Shown here piece by piece: positions 54,151 to 61,516 of a DNA stretch of 64,000 nt; within the stretch, counting starts at the first letter, position 1; every line of letters starts with the position of its first letter. The notes under the pieces were generated by a model. The model searched no databases, was not told the DNA's origin, and saw nothing but the letters and a program-made list of their open reading frames with translations. Source of the DNA: JANQFV01 sp964468185 (lineage in GTDB: Bacteria; Planctomycetota; Phycisphaerae; UBA1845; Fen-1342); NCBI GenBank assembly GCA_964468185.1, contig CAYXTR010000002.1, forward strand, positions 62,001 to 126,000, read 5' to 3'. The position numbers and the translations under genes were made by a program.

Positions 54151-54948
54151 TCAAGCCTTGAATTTGCTATCCCAGTCTCGCTTTCCGGACGCCAATCCCA
54201 TCCGGTGCAGGCGTTGGACCGAGTTGGCGAGCCGCTGGAGCAGTACTCGGCCGTCGACATTGAGCTCCAGGCCGACGAACTGCACAGCCGCTCCGAGTGT
54301 GCCGGAGTCGTCGTGCCGCACGCCGCGATAACGCGCGTCCACCATGACCGGAGCCCGCCCGTCCGGGAGGTGCATCTCGAGGCCCAGGGTCTCCTCGTCG
54401 ACCCACGGCGGCGTTGCCGCGTTCTGGAGCCGAATGAGAGCACCGCCGCAGGAGAGGTCGGCCAAATCGCCGGTCAGGATGGCCAGGGATTCCTGCTGGG
54501 CCTTGGCGCGGGCCGCGACACCGCCTGACCAGACGTTCACGGTGAGGGAGGTGCCGTCCGGGACGGGCGTGCGGTAGTAGGCGCGGCGTTGGAGTTCAGT
54601 CATGGTTTCGGGCCAGCGGTAGCGGATCGCGGGGACGCTGGTGCGATCGTCGAGGACGAACTGGCCGCGGGCCTCGACGACGGTGGCGAAGAGCAGCTTG
54701 CGGCTGCGTTGGCGAAAGGTGACGCCGATGTACTGTCCTGGCGAGAGATCGGGAAGGGGGTCGTCATGGTTGGACTGGTGTTCCAGCACGAAGAAGCGGC
54801 CGCCGGGGTCGCGTTCGAGGAAGCGCGACTTGAAGGTGATCCACTGGTCGTCTTCCTGCAAGGTGAGGACTGCGAGGGCCCGCTCCTGGACGGCGCGGGA
54901 GAAGATTTCGCTGGTGTCGCGTGGTGCCAATACGCGTCTTGGTTTCAT
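54151..54948 (-). CDS. PilZ domain protein, YcgR-like (third gene of a PilZ operon)
   Basis: A 265-residue probable c-di-GMP receptor. The N-terminal half (about 15-105: LPDLSPGQYIGVTFRQRSRK) resembles the YcgR flagellar-brake domain; the C-terminal PilZ domain (about 115-240) has the ligand-binding RRAYYR motif and DLSCGGALIRL. Its start overlaps the stop of the preceding PilZ gene by 4 bases, so it is translationally coupled. Confidence 0.82.
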   Translation of the reverse strand: MKPRRVLAPRDTSEIFSRAVQERALAVLTLQEDDQWITFKSRFLERDPGGRFFVLEHQSNHDDPLPDLSPGQYIGVTFRQRSRKLLFATVVEARGQFVLDDRTSVPAIRYRWPETMTELQRRAYYRTPVPDGTSLTVNVWSGGVAARAKAQQESLAILTGDLADLSCGGALIRLQNAATPPWVDEETLGLEMHLPDGRAPVMVDARYRGVRHDDSGTLGAAVQFVGLELNVDGRVLLQRLANSVQRLHRMGLASGKRDWDSKFKA

Positions 54949-55658
54949 AGTTCACCGTCCAATCCGGTCAGGCGGGCGGTCTCGGCGTTCAAGGCGGCCC
55001 GAAGCTCGTCGAGCAAGCTGGTGTCCTCACCGTTTACGAATTCCAGTCCAATGATCATGTGCCCTTCTTCGCCGCACGAGGTCTTGCTGCAAACCGAGGC
55101 GGGCAGCGCGAAGGCCTGCGTGTGCCAGGGGAGCACGAACTCGACGCGCACCTCATCGCCGATGAAGAGTGCGTCTTCGAGTTCGCGGCTCACGACGCGG
55201 CAGCCGAGTCCTTTGGCGCCGATATTGGAGAGGATCGCCACGAAGGGGGTTTCGACGTCGCATAGCGAGAGGCGAATCGGCACCGGCTGTGTGGGCGCGC
55301 GGCGGGCGAAGCGCCGACGGTTTGCCACCTGGATGGTCTGGGGGACGGCGAGCACGACCTGGCGGGGCACGCCTTCGCCCAGCACATCGACGATGAATGA
55401 GGAGAACATGCAGAGCTGTGAACTGAGGATCATGCGGCAATCGCACATTGCGCCGATCAGGCCGGTGAGCGAGGTCTCCTCTCCGGCATCATGGAGATGG
55501 AGGATCAGCATGTCCTCATCGCGGTCGGCGATGGTCGTCCACAAGAGGGTGCTCACGGCGCCGGGGCGCGGCTCCAGTTCGAGTTTGGCGTGAGACTGCA
55601 CCGCCTGGGTCAGCACGCGGGCGGCCTGTCGCGCTGTCAAATCAAGGGCTACCAGCAT
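54945..55658 (-). CDS. PilZ-like protein (second gene of a PilZ operon)
   Basis: A 237-residue protein with the same layout: N-terminal YcgR-like part (about 35-110) and a PilZ domain opened by NRRRFARRAPTQPVPIRLSL and LSNIGAKGLGCRV; here the DxSxxG motif is altered to LSNIGAKG with the Asp missing, so c-di-GMP affinity may differ. GAGGAGAG lies upstream; it starts 3 bases after the first gene's stop and overlaps the third gene by 4 bases. Confidence 0.75.
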   Translation of the reverse strand: MLVALDLTARQAARVLTQAVQSHAKLELEPRPGAVSTLLWTTIADRDEDMLILHLHDAGEETSLTGLIGAMCDCRMILSSQLCMFSSFIVDVLGEGVPRQVVLAVPQTIQVANRRRFARRAPTQPVPIRLSLCDVETPFVAILSNIGAKGLGCRVVSRELEDALFIGDEVRVEFVLPWHTQAFALPASVCSKTSCGEEGHMIIGLEFVNGEDTSLLDELRAALNAETARLTGLDGEL

Positions 55659-55661
55659 GTA

Positions 55662-56420
55662 CTACTCTCCTCGTTGGAGCGTGTTCAGCGCGTCGGCTGT
55701 CGCGAGCCGCTCACGCGACAGAATGAACTCTTCGATCCGCTTCAGTTGCTCGGCGTGATGGGCGGGATCATCAGTGGGGCAGAAGGTGCAGCCGCACTTG
55801 ATGAGGCCGTGTGCCACGTTACGGTGGACGTGTACGATTCGAATTACGACCTCGAGTGCGCCCGTCACCCCTGGCAACTCGAAGTCGGCCCAGTAGGTCT
55901 CGCCCGGGAGGATTGGGGGGGGCGGCTGCGTGTCGGTTGTCACGTTCATGCCGCCCGTTGACAGGTTCTGGATCTGCACGCGGAACAGTGTCTCGGGATC
56001 GCGCGTGCTCGTAAAATGCCCGCTGGCCGGCGCGATGTCCGCGAGGCCGACGCGAATGTGCTGACGTTCACGGCGTAACAGAATCTGCACTGGACGGGTG
56101 AGCCGCCAGGCCGGGGTGCTGCGGCCGCGGGGGTTGATCCAGTCGACGCGGCCCTGCGTCTCCGTGCGGAACACATACCGCTCGTTGTCGTGCTCAAACT
56201 GGACGTTGAGCAAGGCACCGCGCGGCGCGATGTTTCCGGTCCCACGCGATGGCAGCTCAACCAGTACGTGGTTGGCATGCACGGCGATGAACCGGCTGTA
56301 GATTGTCTCCTGGTTCATACCGCGGGCCGCAACCAGGCGGGCGCGGCGACGTGCCGCGCACGCACCTTGCAGCAGGTCGGATTGCTCATGCGGACGTGTT
56401 ACGGAAACCAGGGCCATCAA
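55662..56420 (-). CDS. PilZ domain protein, YcgR-like (first gene of a PilZ operon)
   Basis: A 252-residue protein with a strong CTGGAGG ribosome-binding site and two adjacent ATGs (56420, 56417). The YcgR-like N-terminal domain (about 35-110, LLNVQFEHDNERYVFRTETQ) precedes a PilZ domain with LRRERQHIRVGL and QNLSTGGMNVTT, again with Asn in place of the usual Asp before xSxGG. It heads a three-gene run of related proteins with no diguanylate cyclase, phosphodiesterase or flagellar gene beside them. Confidence 0.8.
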   Translation of the reverse strand: MMALVSVTRPHEQSDLLQGACAARRRARLVAARGMNQETIYSRFIAVHANHVLVELPSRGTGNIAPRGALLNVQFEHDNERYVFRTETQGRVDWINPRGRSTPAWRLTRPVQILLRRERQHIRVGLADIAPASGHFTSTRDPETLFRVQIQNLSTGGMNVTTDTQPPPPILPGETYWADFELPGVTGALEVVIRIVHVHRNVAHGLIKCGCTFCPTDDPAHHAEQLKRIEEFILSRERLATADALNTLQRGE

Positions 56421-56950
56421 GACCTCCAGACGCGTTAGCGCGTGGCCGGAGTTGTTTCGACGATGAGCGGGCGGGACTTGATGGGGCGGGTGTACGCGGA
56501 AAGCCGGACCTTGCTTACTCAGGAGGTCTTGCGTGTGTGGCGTTTGATGAGGCGGGGCCGCTGTTTTGGACGTGCGGGTGTTCCGGTCCTGAAAGAATAC
56601 TGCTCACACCCGACGGGCAAGCTTTGCGCAGTCCGCGCAAGATCGGGCGCCCATAACGTGCTGCGGAACAGGGTGGGTGGATCCTGACCAAGTGGGTCGA
56701 CCTGCGTGCTTATCACCCCCAGCAGAGTTTTTGGATAATTTTGCGCGATGGCCGACGCCGTTTCGGCACGCCCGGATAACGTGGGGTGAGCGGGCTGCGA
56801 TTGCGAGTCTGTGTGATGTGGCCAACTCGGGGCGGGCGACCATGTGGTCGCATGAGTCGAAGCGTGACGCCCGGCGTTCGGTTCGATAAGATCTGCGCCA
56901 GTGAGCCTTGGACGCCGGGATCGGCACCGCAAGGGCGACAGCGTCCCGTT
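56421..56950 (+). other. Divergent intergenic region of about 530 bases
   Basis: It lies between the PilZ operon (minus) and the phosphodiesterase gene (plus), so promoters for both are expected. A locally AT-richer patch with GGATAATTTTG near 56733 could be a -10 region. Short frames were examined but have no protein-like composition or ribosome-binding site. Confidence 0.45.
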
Positions 56951-57442
56951 ATGGAATATCGCATGCGAATCGGCATTCTCTCCGACACCCACGATCGTCT
57001 GCCGACGCTCCGCGCTGCACTACAGCGTTTTCGAGCGGAGCAGCTCGAGACGCTGCTGCATCCCGGGGACGTCGTCGCGCCCTTCGCTGCGAAGCTGCTG
57101 GCTGCGTATCCCGGTACGCTTCATATTACGTACGGGAATAATGATGGCGAGCGCAAGGGGCTGCGGGGTGTGCTGCCGCAGATCCAGGATGGTCCGCTTT
57201 TTCTCGAGCTGGCGGGGCGTCGTGTTCTTCTGCACCACGCGCTCGAGTGGTGTCGTGAGGACCAGATTGCGCGAGCCGACGTGGTCGTGACGGGGCATAC
57301 TCATGAGCGCATGTGCGCGCAGCGTGATGGTCGGCTGCTGCTGAATCCGGGCGAATGCTGTGGCTGGGTGTCGGGGCAGCCGTCGGCCGCGATACTTGAT
57401 CTGGAAAGCAACGAGGTTGAATGGCTGGAGATCTCTCCATGA
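56951..57442 (+). CDS. YfcE/MJ0936-type metallophosphodiesterase
   Basis: About 163 residues (ATG at 56951, or 56963 giving MRIGILSDTHDRL directly). Binuclear-metal motifs of calcineurin-like enzymes are all present: GILSDTHDR, HPGDVV, YGNNDGER, LLHHALEW and VTGHTHERM. Members hydrolyse phosphodiesters such as bis-pNPP; the natural substrate is generally unknown. The TGA overlaps the next gene's ATG. Confidence 0.9.
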   Translation: MEYRMRIGILSDTHDRLPTLRAALQRFRAEQLETLLHPGDVVAPFAAKLLAAYPGTLHITYGNNDGERKGLRGVLPQIQDGPLFLELAGRRVLLHHALEWCREDQIARADVVVTGHTHERMCAQRDGRLLLNPGECCGWVSGQPSAAILDLESNEVEWLEISP

Positions 57443-57861
57443 CACGTGCGATGACGGCTGGGGTACTTCCGATATGGCTGGTGATGCTGAGCACCTTGGC
57501 CGGGTGCGTTGAGCGCAAGGCGCGGGTGCAGACGGACCCCCCGGGGGCCGTCGTGATTGTCAATGACGAGGAAGTCGGCGTCAGTCCCGTGACGTTTCAC
57601 TTTTTGTGGTATGGCGACTATGACATTGTGCTGCGCAAGGCGGGCTACGAGACGTTGAAGACGCACTATCGCATCGATGCGCCCTGGTACCAGTATCCGC
57701 CGTTCGATCTGGTCGCTGAGGCCATGGTCCCGGCGACGATTCGAGACGAGCATGTCCTCCCTACGTTTACGTTGCAACCACGGGAGGTACCCTCGGCCGA
57801 AGCGGTAGTTCGGCGCGCTGTCGAGCTTCGCGAGCGTGCGTTGTATGAGTCGGGGCAATAA
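57439..57861 (+). CDS. PEGA-domain lipoprotein
   Basis: About 140 residues, ATGA-coupled to the phosphodiesterase. Signal sequence with lipobox STLAGC, then a PEGA domain (about 25-75: VQTDPPGAVVIVNDEEVGVS, PVTFHFLWYGDYDIVLRKAG) and a C-terminal helix. PEGA domains fold as small surface beta units; this stand-alone form is common in planctomycetes and has no known role. Confidence 0.82.
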   Translation: MTRAMTAGVLPIWLVMLSTLAGCVERKARVQTDPPGAVVIVNDEEVGVSPVTFHFLWYGDYDIVLRKAGYETLKTHYRIDAPWYQYPPFDLVAEAMVPATIRDEHVLPTFTLQPREVPSAEAVVRRAVELRERALYESGQ

Positions 57862-58237
57862 CGCCGCGCGTTGTGGGCGCTGAGCCGGTTGGTCGTTTTG
57901 GGGCGGCGTGGGACTTCGGTCATTTGAGCATGATCGCGGCGATTCGGGGGGATCGGCATGCGGTCGGGCGACGTATTCGGTGCCAATCCTCGAGCGGAAG
58001 GGGTGGGGCACCGGGGGGACGTGAAGCTCGGGGACTTGACGCCGGGCGGGGGACGGCGGACGGGGACGGGGACGGCAGTCGCAACGGCTACACCGGCGGG
58101 GTGGTTTCCGCTATGGTACGCCGAGCGTGTGCCCGAGTCGGCGGTGCGGGTGTGCACCGGTGGCGGCGGGGGAGTGCGTTGCGTAGCGCCTGGGCATGCG
58201 ACGGTTCTGATGGAAGCGAGCTGAGGGAGAGCACGTC
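57862..58237 (+). other. Spacer or small uncertain gene before the POT transporter
   Basis: About 375 bases. A frame at 57958-58224 could encode an 88-residue protein; otherwise no gene is seen. The region is extremely G-rich (e.g. GGGGGACGGCGGACGGGGAC near 58045). GAGGGAGAG at 58223-58231 serves the POT gene. Confidence 0.4.
57958..58224 (+). CDS. Possible small hypothetical protein
   Basis: An 88-residue frame with GGGGGAT ahead of the ATG, ending 13 bases before the POT gene. It is Gly/Arg/Val-rich (TGTAVATATPAGWFPLWYAE) with no signal peptide or known domain. It may be spurious. Confidence 0.25.
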   Translation: MRSGDVFGANPRAEGVGHRGDVKLGDLTPGGGRRTGTGTAVATATPAGWFPLWYAERVPESAVRVCTGGGGGVRCVAPGHATVLMEAS

Positions 58238-60283
58238 GTGTCTGATTCGCCCGCAACCGCCGTAGCGACTGTCGGTAATGGAAAGCGTGGTGGGGAGCTG
58301 TTTGGTCACCCGACCTGCTTGTTCACCCTGTTCTTTGCGGAGATGTGGGAGCGCTTCAGCTTCTATGGCATGAAGGCGCTGCTGATTCTCTATATGGTGA
58401 ATTATCTGTTCTGGCGGCAGGATGAGGCGTCGCACGTGATGGCGTGGTATGCGGGCCTGGTCTATGCGACGCCGGTGCTGGGCGGGATCGTGGCGGACAA
58501 GATCACGGGGGCGCGGTGGGCGGTGGTGATTGGCGGGGTGATCATCGCGATCGGGCACTTTCTGCTGGCGTTTGAGCCGTTGCCGTTTTTCTATTCAGGG
58601 CTGGCGTGTCTGGTCGTTGGTACGGGTTTTTTGAAGCCGAATATTTCGACGCAGGTGGGGGCGTTGTATCGATCGAAGGACGAGCGGCGGGATAGTGCGT
58701 TTACGATCTTCTATATGGGGATCAATCTGGGGGCGTTTATCGGGCCGCTGGTTTGTGGGTGGCTGCGGCTGCACTATGGCTATCACTGGGGCTTCGCGGC
58801 TGCCGGCGTGGGCATGGTGCTGGGGCTGATCGTGTACATCCTCGGGATGAGCTCGGTCGTGCGGCGGGAGAAAGCGATCGCGGCGGAGGAGGCGGCTGAG
58901 TCGGATGAGGAGGAGAAGAGCGCGACGCCCGCGGCGCCGGTGTCACAGGAAGAGCCGAAGCCGGCGATTCAGACGCCGGGTGGTGGCCCGAGCATGTCGA
59001 AGGTGTACTTCGACCGCAGCATGGTGCTGATTGTGATCTGCATTTTCGCGATTCTGTTCTGGGTGGGTTTTGAGCAGGCCGCGAATGTGATGAATCTGTG
59101 GGCGGACAAGCATACGAATTTGTTCGTGTTCCAAGGCGAGGCGCCTGAAGTGCTGGTGGGCGACGCGAAGCCGGCACCGGTGACGGGTGGTGATGCGACG
59201 CCGACCGGTGGGGGCGGCCTGTCCGGCTTCCAGATGACGGCGGAGATGTCGCAGTCGATCAACCCGTTCTTCATCATTGTGTTTGCGGCGGTGTTTGCGT
59301 GGTTCTGGCAGTTTCTGGAGAAGCGGGGGCGGCAACCGTCGACGCCGGTGAAGATGATGCTGGGGGTGTTTTTCCTGTCGTGTGCGTATGGGGTGATGTT
59401 GATGGCGGCGCAGGCGGAGGGGCAGAAGACGGAAACGGAGCTGGTCACGCTGCCGCAGGGGCTACTGACTGATGAGGAACACCGGGTTTACGACGTGGCC
59501 ACGGAGGCGGACCCGGGGGCCGGTCAGGAGGAGGAGCGGATCTACTACGGTGCGACGCGTTTGAAATGGGAAGATGGCAGGCTGTCCATGCGGGGCGTGC
59601 TGACGGACCTGGATTGGATGCGGGCGCTGGGGGCGTCCAGTGCGCCGCGCTACAAGGCGGCGGCGCGTGAGTTGTTCGAGAAGGCTGAGCGGCGGGCGGA
59701 CGAGGTGCGCGAGGCGAAGCGTGCGGGGACGATGGATCGCGATGCGACGTGGGAGGTGAGCGTGAAGGTCCCGGAACAGGCGGGCGAGGTGGTGCCGATT
59801 GCGGGTTGGCCGCAGGAGGATGAGCAGCCGGTAGTGGCCTGGGATGCGGATCAGCGCGAGTTGCGGGTGAGCGCAGAGCTGTCGGAGAAGGGGAAGGCGC
59901 AGGTGCTGGCAGCGGGAGCGAATCGGAGCTTCCGAGATGCGCTGACCGAGTTGTATCGCGAATCTTCGGTGTTGAAGGTCTCCATTCTGTGGCTGTTGGC
60001 GTTTTATCTGGTGATCACGATTGGTGAGCTTTGTCTCAGCCCCGTGGGGCTGTCGCTGGTGACGAAGGCGGCGCCGCCGAAGTATGTCGGGTTGTTCATG
60101 GGCTTCTGGTTCTTCACGACCGGGGCGGTGTCGAACTACCTGGCGCACTACGTTGGTGGATACTGGGGCACGATGACGCCGGGCGAATACTTCATGATCT
60201 TTGGCGTACTGGGCGTGATTGCGACGGTGATCATGTTGCTCTTGATTCGGGTGTTGCGGCCGCGGTTGCATGGGATTCACTAG
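58238..60283 (+). CDS. POT/PTR family peptide:proton symporter with a large TM9-TM10 insertion
   Basis: A 681-residue transporter, longer than typical bacterial POTs (about 500). The signature EMWERFSFYGM is in TM1 and GFLKPNISTQVGALY in TM4; TM7 carries FEQAANVMNLWADKH; TM10 is LWLLAFYLVITIGELCLSPV. Twelve helices can be counted. Between TM9 (about 374-394) and TM10 (about 579) lies a hydrophilic insertion of ~185 residues, at the place where mammalian PepT1/PepT2 carry their extracellular domain. A second extension (~40 residues, Gly/Pro-rich) sits between TM7 and TM8. GTG start, GAGGGAGAG upstream. Substrate presumably di/tripeptides. Confidence 0.9.
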   Translation: MSDSPATAVATVGNGKRGGELFGHPTCLFTLFFAEMWERFSFYGMKALLILYMVNYLFWRQDEASHVMAWYAGLVYATPVLGGIVADKITGARWAVVIGGVIIAIGHFLLAFEPLPFFYSGLACLVVGTGFLKPNISTQVGALYRSKDERRDSAFTIFYMGINLGAFIGPLVCGWLRLHYGYHWGFAAAGVGMVLGLIVYILGMSSVVRREKAIAAEEAAESDEEEKSATPAAPVSQEEPKPAIQTPGGGPSMSKVYFDRSMVLIVICIFAILFWVGFEQAANVMNLWADKHTNLFVFQGEAPEVLVGDAKPAPVTGGDATPTGGGGLSGFQMTAEMSQSINPFFIIVFAAVFAWFWQFLEKRGRQPSTPVKMMLGVFFLSCAYGVMLMAAQAEGQKTETELVTLPQGLLTDEEHRVYDVATEADPGAGQEEERIYYGATRLKWEDGRLSMRGVLTDLDWMRALGASSAPRYKAAARELFEKAERRADEVREAKRAGTMDRDATWEVSVKVPEQAGEVVPIAGWPQEDEQPVVAWDADQRELRVSAELSEKGKAQVLAAGANRSFRDALTELYRESSVLKVSILWLLAFYLVITIGELCLSPVGLSLVTKAAPPKYVGLFMGFWFFTTGAVSNYLAHYVGGYWGTMTPGEYFMIFGVLGVIATVIMLLLIRVLRPRLHGIH

Positions 60284-60287
60284 GGGG

Positions 60288-60327
60288 AGAGATCGAGAGA
60301 TCAAGAGATTGAGAGATCGAGAGATTG
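60288..60327. repeat. Tandem array of five 8-bp units (AGAGATYR)
   Basis: The 40 bases divide exactly into AGAGATCG, AGAGATCA, AGAGATTG, AGAGATCG, AGAGATTG, with imperfect AGA-rich sequence following. It starts 5 bases after the POT stop codon. A different 8-bp unit, also in five copies, occurs at 43781. Confidence 0.85.
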
Positions 60328-60539
60328 AGAAAGATTGGGACTGAGAGAAAGTTGGTGTGGAGTGGCTGTTGGTCGCTGGCGCGGTGTGGCGTTTGTTGGT
60401 GGTTCACGGCCGACGGGGACGTCGGGCGGCAGAGGAATCACGGGCCAGAGGCCCATGCTGCCCTGGAGGCCTGACGCTACACCGGCGAGACGCCGGTGCT
60501 ACCCGGTGTTTTGGGGGCTTGAATTGGAGTTGAGGCGCG

Positions 60540-61325
60540 GTGGCTGACGTACGGGTGTTGATTTTGCGGGCGGCGGGGACGAATTGTGATCTGGAGACGC
60601 AGTATGCCTGGGAACTGGCGGGGGCGCGGGCGGAGCGGGTGCACATTCGCCGACTGATCGAGCGGCCGACACTGCTGGATGCGTATCAGATTCTGACGCT
60701 GCCGGGCGGATTCAGTTATGGGGATGACATCGCGGCGGGTCGGATTCTGGCGGCGCAGGTGCAACGGCACGCGATCGAGGCGGTGCGGCAGTTTATTGAC
60801 TCCGGGCGGCTGGTGCTGGGGATCTGCAATGGATTTCAGGTGTTGGTGCAGGCGGGGCTGCTGCCGAAGCGGCTGAAGGCGGGGCAGACGCGGAGGTGTA
60901 CAATCGCGGTGAATGAGCCGCCGGGGTTTCAGGATCGGTGGGTGTATTTGCGGGCGCGGGGGGAGCGGTGTGTGTTTCTGGAGGCGGGGCGGACGTACGA
61001 GATGCCGATTGCGCATGGGGAGGGGCGGGTGGCATTTGCGAGTGAGGATGAGTTCAAAGCGGCGGTGGTGGGGGGGCATGATGCGTTGCTGTATGCGTCG
61101 CCGGCGGACGGGGAGCGGAATTTGCATGGGGAGCCGTGCAATCCGAATGGGAGTGCGGGGGATGTGGCGGGGTTGTGTGATGAGACGGGGCGTGTGTTGG
61201 GGTTGATGCCGCATCCGGAACGGTTTGTGCGGTGGGCGCAGCATCCGTGCTGGACGTCGTTACCGGAGCGGGCGGAAGGGGATGGACTGGCGCTGTTTCG
61301 GCGGGGGGTGGGGTATTTTCGGTAG
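60540..61325 (+). CDS. purQ: Phosphoribosylformylglycinamidine synthase subunit PurQ
   Basis: A 261-residue glutamine amidotransferase subunit of FGAM synthase (purine synthesis). GTG start. LILRAAGTNCDLET at the N-terminus, LTLPGGFSYGDDIAAGRIL, the catalytic cysteine in GICNGFQVL and the His-Glu pair in GLMPHPERF are present. It is somewhat longer than the ~225-residue PurQ norm. Partner genes purS and purL are not in the window. Confidence 0.95.
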   Translation: MADVRVLILRAAGTNCDLETQYAWELAGARAERVHIRRLIERPTLLDAYQILTLPGGFSYGDDIAAGRILAAQVQRHAIEAVRQFIDSGRLVLGICNGFQVLVQAGLLPKRLKAGQTRRCTIAVNEPPGFQDRWVYLRARGERCVFLEAGRTYEMPIAHGEGRVAFASEDEFKAAVVGGHDALLYASPADGERNLHGEPCNPNGSAGDVAGLCDETGRVLGLMPHPERFVRWAQHPCWTSLPERAEGDGLALFRRGVGYFR

Positions 61326-61370
61326 ACGTGGGAGAAGAGATGCTCGTGTCAGCAAGAGCACTGGCTGACA

Positions 61371-61445
61371 ACCGGTGCTAAAGAGCGGGTGTCGGAGCAC
61401 CGGTTACAAACCGGTGCTACAGTTGGGACCGGTGCCACAGTTGGG
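61371..61445. repeat. ACCGGTGCTAC spacer repeats
   Basis: Four ACCGGT(GCTA/TAC) cores occur in 75 bases; the last two form an 18-bp tandem pair ACCGGTGCYACAGTTGGG (61410-61427 and 61428-61445). Relatives are GCCGGTGCTACC near 60490. They lie between purQ and the convergent selB. Confidence 0.75.
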
Positions 61446-61516
61446 AAGGGAGCTTGTGGTAATCCCTCCCCATCCCCTCCCTTGGAAAGAGAGGGGGGTT
61501 GGTGGACGCTGGGTTG

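Noticed and set aside
56442..56687. 81-codon frame between the PilZ operon and the phosphodiesterase
   Set aside because: No ribosome-binding site, Arg/Val-rich, and overlapping frames are equally open; more likely a promoter region.
61326..61516. tRNA-Sec or another tRNA near selB
   Set aside because: The spacer consists of ACCGGT repeats and G/T-rich sequence; no cloverleaf could be built here or in the 63449-63592 gap.
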